NCBI GenBank assembly: GCA_030562195.1
Contig: CM060200.1
Location: 36,153,468 to 36,217,467, forward strand
Source of the DNA: Nipponacmea schrenckii
Taxonomy: Eukaryota > Mollusca > Gastropoda > Lottiidae
Direction: 5' to 3'
DNA: 64,000 nt
This document shows positions 13,410-27,500 of this stretch, in pieces. The notes below the pieces were generated by a model, which saw only the letters and a list, made by a program, of their open reading frames with translations, was not told where the DNA came from and searched no databases. A program made the position numbers and the translations under genes. Position 1 is the first letter of the stretch; every line of letters starts with the position of its first letter.

Positions 13410-13883
13410 TTAAAGGGATAATAGGCGTTAAAACGAACATAAAATTTTAAGTTCACTCAAATTTGGACAATAACAGTATATATCCATCAGTGGACTTACC
13501 TATACATCAAAATCCCTCTAAAATCCGATAAATCCCCAAAATAACGTAGTTAATCATAAAACGCTTGAGCCATCCATCAAGCGATTTTCAAATCGTGTAA
13601 ATATAAAGAGAAGTAACTCTAACATGTGAGTTTTCACGCGTCCTTGACCCCTACTGTTAAATTCCACAATGATGTTTTTGCGTTGATTTACCAGACGCTT
13701 TTATTCTCAAACTGAATGGAATCGTCGCTGGCTCACTTTTTTTTTAAAATTCCAAATATATTTTTATTGTGGCTTTTTAAAATTTGGTAAAGTGTGGGAT
13801 GCATACTTATTTAACTAATAGTCAATATGAAACACAATATAAGCCGTAGGACGAGTGTATTCTAACGCCTATTATCCCTTTAA
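13410..13883. mobile_element. MITE with perfect 21-bp TIRs and TTAA ends
   Basis: The sequence beginning TTAAAGGGATAATAGGCG at 13410-13430 is repeated exactly as its reverse complement at 13863-13883. The 474-bp element has no coding capacity, so it is non-autonomous. Both outer ends are TTAA, the target site used by piggyBac-type transposases, although a TA target within it is also possible. It lies in the presumed 5' UTR intron of elongin C. Confidence 0.8.
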
Positions 13884-14271
13884 GTACTTTAACCACTAAA
13901 TTCATGTTAAAAAAAAAATATTTATTGACTTAATAGCTTGGTTAAGTAATTAATTTGTGGATTAGTACAAAAGATAGTATGAAAAGAAAATAGTTGGGTG
14001 TATTTAATACAAGTTTGATATTATAATAGGATTATTTTGTAATAATATCATTGTCAATACATGTAGTAACAGGTTAAGGTTTTCAACTCTGCTCTGTTAT
14101 TGATATATCAGTATGAAAATCTTATATTGGTAAGCAGAGAGGTAAAGGGTTTGTCAAATTTGTGTTATAACCATTTATTGAATGTTACCAGTATTATATG
14201 ACTGATATGATGTTGACTAGTAATTGATACTTACTTAACCTTATTTGGAATTGTTTTACAGATTTTTCTAG

Positions 14272-15468
<1,197 letters not shown>

Positions 15469-16450
15469 ACACAGTTGATATCTTATAATTGTTAAGCATT
15501 TTTTTGAATCTGTCCTACAAGACAAGATATACTTGTATTTTTTTATTTAGTTTAAAAATAAACTGGTGGGTGCTTATGTTCTGCCAACTTAAGACAAACT
15601 AGCAAGTTTAAGTGAAGCCTATATGCAACAAAAATAAGTTATTTTGGCTATATTTGGTCTATTTCATATGAACTTTTAGTCTGAGCTTAAGATTTTTAAA
15701 CATTTCATACCTGTGAATTTTCAATGAAAGTTTTTATTTTTCTTGAATAATATATATAATATGCTAGAATGTTGTGTATTTATAGTGGAAGATCATCAAG
15801 ATTTTAAATATACAGTTAGTTATCAATATCATTAATAAACTTCCCCTTCTTTGGGCTGTCTTGGCAAGTGTGTCTGAAAAGCAAGGTTTGATTTCAAATT
15901 AAAACTTTTGATTCATAGTTTAAGCTGAAAAGGATCTGTGAATCTTATTTTATCAGTCAATAAAATTTTTATATGCCTAAATGAAGAATTGATTTATGAT
16001 ATGACACTCCAGACAAGTAATGGGTGTGAAAATGTTTATTGCATAGATCACAGCAAATCACAAACTCGTGACTTTTGGACTCAGAAGTATGTTTTAGCAT
16101 TTAGATTATCTGCCCTTGACAGCCTAGCTAGTTTCTCAAAAATATTAGAATATCTCATAAATTCTAACATTATTTACTTATCATTATGTAGTTTCCATTT
16201 TTAATTGTTTGTACACTTTTTGAAAGTCGATTTAGTCTTTTGTGATATATGCTATTATTATTATTTTGTCTGTTTGTAATGTGTGTAATATTTGGTGAAC
16301 CATTGTTTTAAAATGTTCTGTTTTTTAACAAGAATACAGCTTTCTGGTTGAAGTGAAACTTGTTAACAAATAGGGTGATTCTATAAAGAACTCAATCTAG
16401 CTGTATAATAGATATTGACCTGGCTAAATAAATTTTCTAATGTGTTGACA
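15469..16450 (+). other. Elongin C 3' UTR (probable)
   Basis: Non-coding AT-rich sequence after the stop. AATAAA at 16427-16432, followed by a GT- and T-rich stretch (about 16440-16470), is the most convincing polyadenylation site. An earlier AATAAA lies near 15833. Confidence 0.45.
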
Positions 16451-18591
16451 TTATAAGTGTTCTTTTTTATTTATTTTCACTTTCAAGCTTAAGGATCCAT
16501 TGTGTTGGTTTAGGTACTTGTTCTGCCTTAGTCGACAAGATTTTTCCTTGGCATTGTGGATACTTTTGAGCTATTCAACTCTTATCCTTCTGTTCGGTGA
16601 TGTAGGTCTTACATGGTAGAATGAGGCCTAGTTGTCTTAGATAGCCTGATTTGGAACAGTAAAAGGATTGTCAGCACTTGCCAACTCAAATAACTTACAT
16701 TCCTACTACAAATATCTAGTTGATATATGTCATTGTGTTTGGTAAGGTCATAAAGCTGTTTATGGATAAATGGGAGACAACTCTTGATAGCTAAGTGTAC
16801 AACAATCTTGAATATTGTGTACTATATATACACCTGCTGTGTCGTGGTTTGCTTTCAGAATAATGTAATAAATTCACAGTAAATAGATTCATTCTTCATG
16901 TCTTGGGCGATTCTAATTTATTGAGAATTTGTCAAACAGTACGCCTGACTGATATGACCAAACGTGGTCCCAATCCCTGGTGTAACGTTTCTATACCTGA
17001 TATATTTTTAATGAAATCTAAGTATATCTGTCTCCAGAATGACATATTATATATATCTGATGGACCTGATTTGGTGTATAAATTTTTGATCCAATGCAAT
17101 CCTCGTAGAACAACTTTCGACATCATAATACATGTACATGTATGTTAATTGGATTTTGTAAAGAGCCAATTAAGATCCATTCCAAGTTTTAAGCAACATA
17201 CTCTATTTTTTTCGACACAAATTGAAGCGGATGATGTTGGCATGTGTCAACAAATTATCTTTTTGGTTTAAATTTGTGTTCATCTAATTTCTATTATAAT
17301 TGACCTTTGGGTGACAGTTATGTAATAATTTCAGAATATATTTTATATTGTAGTTATTATAATGTTAAAGTATGAAGGTCATTATGTTCTGGTTTAATCA
17401 CGTAGCTTCGTGTCTATTAATAGTTAGGGCCCGATATGGGGGGGGGGGGGGGCTTGGGTAAAATGATTATCAAGGAGAACTCAATGGTATCAAACTTAAA
17501 ATGGAGACAGGGAGGTTGGTGTTTTGGCAACTCCTCGTTGGCCAAATTTCTTTGGGAGTGGGGGGGGGGGACAAAAAGATTTACGAAATTGTAATCTAAT
17601 GTTGATTACTTTGGGTCAGCCTGAAATTGAAATGTTCCCGAAGATTTATTAATTACAAATCAAAACTTTCATTTGAAAAGTAGCGTTGTTGTTTGTCATT
17701 TTGTTTTGATACTTTCCTCTTCTCTTTTTCGGTGGACAGACAGTATAGGCTTTAAGACGTCATTGGCCAGATTAATCTGAAACCTACAACTATTTTGAAT
17801 TGTAAGAGAAAATTTATGAATTGCGATTCGAAATTTGAATGAATTAGCCAAAACTGATATTAGTTTAGAAAAGGATAATTTTGCAATCAAAATTAAACCT
17901 AAATTTTTTTAGGCAATTAAACCAACATTGTGGACGAGTCACTTATTGCTCTTCACCCAATAGTAAGAGTTAGATATTATACTGAACTTTTTGCTAAAAA
18001 AAAAACAGATTGCATTCAGTTTTTACCTGCATTGTGTGCCTACAGTGAAACATCAAAAATTCCATTTTCAAAATTCCTCTATGTGGCTGATCAACTGGAC
18101 CTTACTCTGTTATACAACACAAAACATACAACGGATATCTGCCAATTTGTTTAGATTAGTCTATTTTGTACTTAAATAATATAGGTCTAGGTCTATAAAA
18201 ATGTCACTAAATATAGTAATACCACACTTCTTACAAAATTCGCGTTCATTCACATCACCGACGCGATTATTTTATTACCCTGAATGAATTGTGTTAAATG
18301 GAAAAATGCAAAATAAAAGATATACGTTTAACTCTACATCCAGTTTAGATATTCCATTTTTTCTGGAATTTTGTAACTGTTAATTATTTAATTAAGAAGA
18401 GAGAATTAGAATTGGGAGTGTATTACGATTTGTGATTCATAAATGATTAAAGGATAAAACAAAACTGGGAGTTTTTCTGACTCGATTTAAGGAAATATAG
18501 TTTCAGGTTACCTCTTGTTTGTTTCATGTCCTAGAACTATGATTCAATACTCTTAGAAATTCATTTGAAGTGAAAGAATCGAGAAGACGAA
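16451..18591. other. Intergenic with poly-G tracts
   Basis: No supported gene. Open frames at 16903-17148 and 17930-18154 have no recognisable domain and no flanking splice evidence. Two G homopolymer tracts (about 17440-17452 and 17562-17571) interrupt the AT-rich sequence. The 3' part should contain the TINAGL-like promoter, but no core element could be fixed. Confidence 0.35.
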
Positions 18592-21500
18592 ATGGGCTCT
18601 ACATTGAATATTTTAGTGATTTTAGGATGTATATTAGTGCCCTATAGTTTTAGTAATTTTTTAGAATGGGGTCCGGATTTGGAAGGACCGTGGTGTGCCG
18701 ATAGACCTATAGAACAATGCTGTCCTGGAAGAGATGATCAATGTACGGTTCCAATATTAGGTACTAAATGTTACTGTGATATATTTTGTAATGAAACTGC
18801 TGAAGATTGTTGCCCAGATTTTTGGGATCTGTGTTTAGGGGTGACAAGACCAACTCCTTGGCCACTCACTACTACCACCCGCAGAGTTCCAGTCAATATA
18901 TTATGTAAGTATGTAATTATGTTCAATTTGTTGTAATTTCTTGGAAAAGTATCCTTCAAAACAATACCATATATCTTCCTTTTTTCATATTCTTTGGATC
19001 TTTGCTTAAGATTCAAATAGGTTTTCATTTTTCTAATTTCAGAATGTAAAAAAAAAATGTGCTTATTTGACAAAATGCTGAACAAGTCGAAATTTTAGTT
19101 TAAATCTATTAATAAAGCTCGATTTTTTTAAAACAAGAAAATAATATATTATCATCAGGATTTCAATAGGCCTACTTGTGCAGGTTTAGCCATATAGTAA
19201 GCTTCCACTTTAAACCAAACTTTTTAAAGAAAATACTGAAAAGCAAATTTGCTGATGCAGCGATTCAGAAACTGATGTTTCATAATCTCTGCCCTATCCC
19301 TAACACAATTACTCTTTGCTTGTTTGCAACATTTTTTTTACCAACTCCAAAAACCTCTCAAGACATGTCATAACAGAGAAGTCTTTTTTGAATTTTTAAA
19401 CTAAGTTTAAAGTGATTTTATAATAAAAAGAATATGAGTTTTTAATATCTATTCGTTCCCGCTGTGTTTATGTTTTCTATCCTTTCGGTTATGGATTTGG
19501 TTGCGTTTTGGTTGCTATTTGGTAAAGGTACATTTTCATGTCGATTTTCTAGTTTAGTCTTTTTTAACATGCTGTTGAACGTATGATATGGCTATCACCT
19601 ACAAGTGTTAAATCCCATGTCTATAAAATTGTTATTTCAACTATCTTGAAGAAAACTGGCTTGTTTACAATCTGTATAAGCAAACACTCGTCAGGAAAAT
19701 CCAAACAATGTATGTGCAGCTCTATTATATTTTTTGTAAAATTTAATAATAGCATCTTTTTACTGATCATGTTTATTAAATTAAACTTTTAAGGTTTAAA
19801 TGCTTCAATAGATGTTTTAGTGTCTACTGGTTGAAATGCACGAATTTGCACCTTTCCTTTACATATTTCTTATTATTCATCTAAGGTTTGCAGCCATCAA
19901 TTAGCCTCACTATGTTAAGTAGTCACACGGTTCAGAGTCATTCGCCGCACAATGTGTAGTGACTCGGCTAGGAGTCATTCGTCTGAAATGTGTAGTCACA
20001 TGGCCTTGAGTCCTTCTTCCCACAATATCTAGTGACATGGCTAGGAGTCATCAGGCTCACAATGTGTTGTTACTTCGCAACAATTTATTTTCTCCACAAA
20101 ACGTAGTGACCTGGCTAGGAGTCATTTTCCCCAATGTACAGTGAATTTGGTAGAGTCATTCATCTAACAATGTTTAGTGACTTGGCTATGAGTCATTGGA
20201 CCCACCATGTGTAGTGACTTGGCTAGGAGTCATTCATCTAACGATGTGTAGTGACTTGGCTACGAGTCATTTTCTAACAATGTGAAGTGACTTGGCTATG
20301 AGTCATTGGACCGACCATGTGTAGTGACTTTGGTCGGAGTCATTGACCCAACGATCTGTAGTGACTTGGCTAGGAGTTATTCATCTAACAATGTGTAATG
20401 ACTTGGCTAGGAGTTATTGGACAAACTATGTGTAGTGACTTGGCTAGGAGTCATTCATCTAATAGTGTGTAGTGTCTTGCCTAGGAGTCATTCATCTAAC
20501 AATGTGTAGTGACTTGGCTAGGAGTTATTGGACCGACTATGTGTAGTGACTTTGGTCGGAGTCATTGACCTAACGATGTGTAGTGACATGGCTAGGAGTC
20601 ATTCATATAACAATGTGTAGTGACCTGGCTTAGAGTCAATCATCTAACAATGTGTAGTGACTTGGCTAGGAGTTATTCATCTAACAATGTGTAGTGACTT
20701 GGCTAGGAGTTATTCATCTAACAATGTGTAGTGACTAAGCTAGGAGTCATTCATCTAACAATGTGGACCGACCATGTGTATTGACTTTGGTCGGAGTCAT
20801 TGACCTTACGATGTGTAGTGACATGGCTAGGAGTAATTCATATAACAATGTGTAGTGACGTGGCTAGGAGTCATTCATCTAGTGTGTAGTGACTTGGCTA
20901 GGAGTATTTCTAACAATGTGTAGTGACTTGGCTAGGAGTTATTCATCTAACAATGTGTAGTGACTTGGCTAGGAGTTATTCATCTAACAATGTGTCATTT
21001 AACCCACAGTGTATAGTTACTTTGCTAGGAGTCATTTGATCTACCATGTGCAGTGATTTGGCTAGGAGTCATTTGACCCACAATGTGAAGTGACTTGACT
21101 AGGAGTCATTCATCTAACGATGTGTAGTGACTTGGCTATGAGTCATTTTCTAACAATGTGAAGTGACTTGGCTATGAGTCATTGGACCCACTATGTTTGG
21201 TGATTTGTCTAGGAGTTATTTGTCCCACCATGTGTAATGACTTGGCTAGGAGTCATTTGACCCACCATGTGTATTGATTTGGCTATGAGTCATTTGACCC
21301 ACTATGTTTAGTGATTTGTCTTGGAGTTATTTGTCCCACCATGTGTAATGACTTGGCTAGGAGTCATTTGACCCACAATGTGAAGTGATATGGCTAAGAG
21401 TCGTTTGGCCCTCCATGAGCAGTGACCTGGCTAGGAGTCATTTGACCAAACATGATTTGGCTAGAAGTCATTTGACCCCCCATGAGTAGTGACGAGGCTA

Positions 21501-24500
21501 GGAGTCATTTGACCAAACATACGTAGTGACTTGGGTAGGAGTCATTTGACCAAACATGTGTAGTGACGCGACTAGGAGTCATTTGGCCCTCCATGATTAG
21601 TGACTCGACTAGAAGTCATTTGACCCACCATGTATAGTGATTTGGCAATGGGTCATTTGACTTAGCATGTGAATTGATAATGATATGGCTAGGAGTCATT
21701 TGACCAAACTTGTGTAGTGACGTGGCTAGGAGTCATTTGGCCCTCCATGAATAGTGAGTTGGCTAGGAGTCATTTAACCCGCCATGTGTACAATATACTG
21801 TGACTTTCGCCTTCAGGGAAATATATCCTACATTCCTTTTTCTCTAACTATAGAAATACGTAAACTATTTCGGGCCAAACACTGCTATCTCTTGCTTCAA
21901 TAGATCAGCATACTCATTTGATCTTAGCTAAACTGTAAAAAGTTACAAATATTAAGGTGCTTCAAATTCCCATCTTCTTCACACACTACCTTCAAATTCC
22001 AAACCATATACTGTCCAACTGATTAATTTCTAAAGTCTTTTATTAGCAAACCACATTCCATTGTCTGGTTAGTGTTCTATCTCCCCATCATTCATCAAGT
22101 TATTTACTCAGCGTTTGCACTTAAACATGCTGGTTGGTAACAGCATAGCATGTAGAGCGATGGGCTGAATATGATAATATATTCAACCCATTGTACTCGA
22201 TGTTACAAGGATTAATGTACTTTATTGTATTTTGTTTTCACTGCAGATTTTTCTGTAATTCTATTCCTAGCCCAATTTCGTCTGCAGCGTACCGAGTTCA
22301 TTTGCTTACCATTTTGTTATCATTACCGACTTGTTTTCAAGTACAAATTCAACAATGTTATCTTGGCAGAAATTTCTCTTAAAAAAATCATTTAAATGGA
22401 CGGTCTGTATCGTGTTGTATTTCAGTGTTACCCTTTGGCACATCACAGATCATAATATTTCAATACATTTGCAACAATGCATCACCATGAAGTTTTTTTC
22501 TGGAAATAGGATTGCCTACAAGAAGTCATTGTCCAAAAACTGTACTTACTGTCATTCTCGACTGAGATCGTGCAATGTCTCACATTGTGCAACATAATTG
22601 ATTCGGGATCATTCTTCTTGTCTCCTTCACATCGTGATATGTCTGAGCTTGGTGGCATTCTCTTCAAAACCAATGAAGTCTATAGGAGGCATTCCCCAAC
22701 ACTGTTCAGTGTCTATCCCGGGGATATAAGTTTAACATTGTGAAGTGCAGTGAAACGGGCACGAAATTGAACTTGATTTAGACTCATTTGCTCCAGGATA
22801 GTGCCTATGGTTTAAGCAATTCGCCCCACGGTGTGAGCTGAGTTGGCTTGGAGTCATATAATATAATGATATAGTCGATCACATTACATCATGGTTTAGT
22901 TTGGAGTCACTATGATCACATTGTAAATTTCTAAGTTTGGAAACGCACACTCCACGCTTGCCGTGGAGCTATCAGTCGCCAATAGAGTGTTTCCTGGAAG
23001 CCATCTTCCTACAGTTAATAGTAGCTTGATTTATTGTCATAGTGGTGAAGTGGGTGACAATTTTCGTTTACGGTTTCATGTTTTCACCAGATTGTATGTA
23101 CATGTAGTTTACAACCAGTCCTTTATATGTTATAAATTATAACCTGAGTGCACCAGAATCGTGATTTAATGTGAACGAAGGCTGCATATATAATATAAGG
23201 GAAAAAATATTAAGAAGTATTAAAATAGATGTACTAAGATCTAAAATGTTATGTTTTTCTTTACAATATTATTCGTGTTATTTTCTACCATTGTTCATTT
23301 TATCTGGCCAACAATGTTGAGTGTTTCTATTACAATCTGATAGTATCCTACTACATTTTACACTTCTTCGTCTATCTTCGTGGTCTCTCAAACTTGCCAA
23401 TAATGAAGTGTTTTTCAAGGGTTATCAAAGCTATGTTGTCTAACATATTGTAATACCAACATACCAATCGTGGTTGAAGTGTAACTTCGATGCCAGTGGA
23501 AAGGTCCTTAGTAATCTGCTCACAGCATGTTCAGACATTACAGCTGTTTGTTGCCTACAAACTGTATAATTCTAGAGCAGAATATCTTGGTTATGTTAAA
23601 TTTCTACCCATGGGGCGATTCAACTTGAAATGTAATTGCATGGTTTGTTCAAATATGTTTCTATTTTGCAATTGAATGTTATTAACATATATTTCTGAGA
23701 AACTTGACTTAATAGTTTTGTGAAATCAAACACTTAACATTTATTTTCACACATTATTAAAAAAATATTTTTAAAAATCATAGTAATCAACCGGGAATGA
23801 ATGAATTATTGACTGCATACTATTATTTATTTGATTTTTCAAGTGGTATGAACCCCCCTTTTTAGCTTTTTATGACACCTTTCCTATGTAGTGTCCGGTT
23901 CTCATATCAACCAAAACATTCTCAAACAGAGACTGTCGTCACTTCCTGGCCATTCTCGCGAGCAGTAGCTGTAATTACAAACGACGTGAATCATCGCTAG
24001 TAACTCCCTTTTAGAACTGTCCCCTGTCGAGTAGTCCGAAACTAGCTGACTTTATTCCCAGCCTCTGATAGCTATTTGGAAAGAATGGCTTGGGGAGGGC
24101 CATATCCGTTCACTTAGCTATCAGAGGTTTTTTCCTGTCTAGAAATAATGTGTGTAATAAAGGCCTAATGTATTCTTTGGACATTATTCAACCATATACC
24201 AGGTTATAAGTATGTTAATTCTTTTTCTTTAAATGCGGGCTATTAAATGTCATTTTTTTCGTATAAAAGATAAGAATTTTGAAGTTCGTAGATACATATC
24301 TTGTCATTTTATCTGTTATACTACAGTGAAGCAGCAAATTTAATTTATCCTAAGCAGATACATTAAGTTTCAAGAATATCCACTTTAAATGTAATTGATG
24401 AAACGTTGTTTACATATTTTGCGAAGGTTTATATTAAAGTTAAGTTGCTTTTGATACTGTAAACTTAGAAAGTATTTTTATTAAAAGTTTGTGGTATATG

Positions 24501-27500
24501 GATGGTAATTTGTATGTAAACATCGAACATTCCATTCGTGTATTTTACTAGGGTAATAAAATAAATCAAATATGACATCTCATTGAAATGGGCATTCTTT
24601 AGATGTTTGACCAGTGGCATTGTCGTCTTTATCAAGGCGTGGTCAATTATAAAATATTTGATACAGACCTATGTAATAAACGAACCTTGTACCAAGAATT
24701 ACCTATTATCATAAACCTTTTTAAAAGTAACTGGTATTAAATGTAAGCACATTTTCTAAACAATGAAATGGACATTATTTAATGTCCAATGACCAGTAAA
24801 ACTTATCTTGGTTAAATAAAAATAAGACTATTATAGGGGATGTTTTGAGACTATTTTATTACATGGATTAAAGGGTATATTATAAAGTCGGTCTGATATC
24901 ATATTATTATCTGCTATATCATGTTACTGGTTTCATAATATCACTATCATATGAACAATCACAAATTCCTTTAACTAACACAGATTCTGAGATAATTTTG
25001 TTGTTCCTATACAATACTTCATACTGCGTAAAATATTTATTCTTTCATTTATCCAATGATAATGACACAAGGTTATTTCAATGATATTTTGTGAAAAATT
25101 TCTTCGCAAAAGTGACTCAAATTTGATAGTACAAATCAGTAGGAACCAGGGGCGCAGATCAGTTGATAAAGTTGGTGGGGACCATCTGATCTGTTTAAAG
25201 ATGTAACCGCGGTCAGCAAAGCCCAGGTACGGAAGAGGAGGGGGGGGGGAAGAAGGGGTTAAAGGGTCGCTGAGACATCACTATCAATCCACCGTTCAAT
25301 ATTCCCTAAACAGAATCTCGACAGATAGTCTAGTTGGGTATATGAATATGAAAACCTTGTCTACAAACCCATGTAAAACAGAGTTACGCCCCTAAGAAGG
25401 TTAACACGTCAACGTAAACATCCAACCACTGATCCTAGCCTCCATCATCCAGAACCATTTGATTCACACAGCGTCAATGATTAAATTTGCATTGTCGCCA
25501 GCGTCTCGTAACCCTGTTGGGGTGCGGATATATGCATTTTGATAATTATATTAGTCACAAAAAGTGGTGGTCCAGCTTGAGTGCGGATTTATGCATTTTG
25601 AAAATTATATCACAAAAAAAGTGGTGGGGACCAACCATATTGTGTCCCCACCACTTTTTTCAGTGGTGGGGACCGGTCCCGGGGTCCCCACCGGGATCTG
25701 CGCCCCTGGTAGGAACACTTATTTTGAGAATCAGCAGCAGAAATGTCTCTCATTTATTTACTTAAAACCTTTAAAAACATAGGGACTTTCGGAATTTGAC
25801 TAAACCCTTTAGATAGTTTTGGCGTTCTAAATTAACTGCAGGATTACCTACGATAAGTTGCAGAACAGTTTATTTTATTTCAGAAATTTCCAGACAACAC
25901 AAGGAGGATACCTATTATAGTATTTAAAGTACATAGAACAATTACTTTTTCTCAAACTTCAAATGTGATTATACATTGTAAACAAAGTAATACAAAATTG
26001 CAGAAAAGCTCTCGAGATTTTTAAGAGTGTTAAAATGTTCCATTATTTTAATGTTCATGTTTTCTGTCTTTCAGCTAGTTGTATTAAAGATGGTATAGCC
26101 TATAAACCTGGTTCTGTAGTCTATGATAATTGTAATGAATGGTAAGTAGGAATGGAATAAAAATTTAAAATGTTCCATCTGATTCATTTATTTCCTGTAA
26201 GTGCTTCACTTGTCATTCTCGATTCTTCCCAGGTTTTAACAAAGTGTTTGATTGATTTATATGAAGTATAACTGAAAAACAGTGAGCCAATTTACTGTAA
26301 AAGAAAGTAATTATTTTATGTCGTTAGTTTAGACAAGAAACTCCATGCTATTTGGTTTAATAATGTGAGATAATAGAAACAATATTTTGTAAGATTGCTG
26401 TAATAATACATAAGTAGTTGATTTAATTTAATACATGTGATAATTTGGCTTCAATAGATTATCACAGAAACAAATAGTAAAAAGATATTTCTTCTTTTTT
26501 TAATAAGACAAACTCTGTTGTGTTCATACTAATCTTCTTAAGTACAAATCAGATCAAGGTGTATTATTAGCTGCTTTTCTGAAATGGTCCTCACTTGTCA
26601 TTGTAATGCTAAACATGTTTTGGATCTAAATATAATCGACCAATCTAATGCTACATTGTGGGATATGCATTGGGTATCTCATCGTGTGGTTATCACATCG
26701 TGTTGTTTTCCCATCGTGTGGTAATCCCATCGTGTGGTTATCCAATCGTTTGGTAATCCCATCGTGTGGCCATCCCATCGTGTTATGATTCCATCGTGTG
26801 GTTATCCCATCGTGTGGTTATCCTATCTTGTGGTAATTCAATCTTGTGGTTATCCCATCGTGTGGTTATCCCATCCTTCACAGTGCTTTGATTCATTAGA
26901 ATGGGTTATCTCCGGAACCATTGTGTTGTTATCCCATCGTGTGGTTATCTCAGCGGTTTGTTATCCCATCGTGTGGTAATCCCATCGTGTGGTAATCCCA
27001 TCGTGTAGTTATCCCATCGGGTGGTTATCCCATCCTTCACAGTGCTTTGATTCATTTGCATGAGTTATCGCCGGGACATGATTTAAAAAAGAAAATTACT
27101 CGAATCATGAATGGCGAGTGAAGTAATCCAGAAAGAAACTCAAACTACACATTTAATTTGGCCATTCTAATTAAATTAGGTTCATGAATAATTAAATGAT
27201 AACTGACATGCTGTATCTTACGGTGGTAAATTATTTAAATTAATCAAACTGGAATATAATTTTAAAAACGTGTATTTACACCCAGGTGATAATTCAAGAA
27301 TATTTATTAAAAACTTTAATTTTCACCCAGGTCCAACTTACAAACTTTAGCCAACGTGCCAATTTTATCTACATTAACTTAGTGAGATTTTTTTAAAAGC
27401 GATCACAAAATAATATTCCTTCTCATCAAAAATGTAGAGTTAAGATAATTTGTGTACTTTCAGCCAATGTGTTTTCGATGAGTTCATTAGTACATATAAG

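Noticed and set aside
16903..17148. 81-codon frame as a possible gene
   Set aside because: No domain, no flanking exon, and the antisense frame is equally open.
17930..18154. 74-codon frame upstream of the TINAGL-like gene
   Set aside because: No family likeness or splice partners.
19905..21790. Possible CRISPR-like array of regularly spaced repeats
   Set aside because: Host is an animal, the spacers are themselves repeated and the unit is a continuous minisatellite.
24765..24790. Small palindrome around GGACATT/AATGTCC
   Set aside because: Only 7-8-bp arms in AT-rich DNA; likely chance.
26734..26979. 81-codon frame of repeating HRVV-like residues
   Set aside because: Translation of the 16-bp minisatellite; no splice or start evidence.
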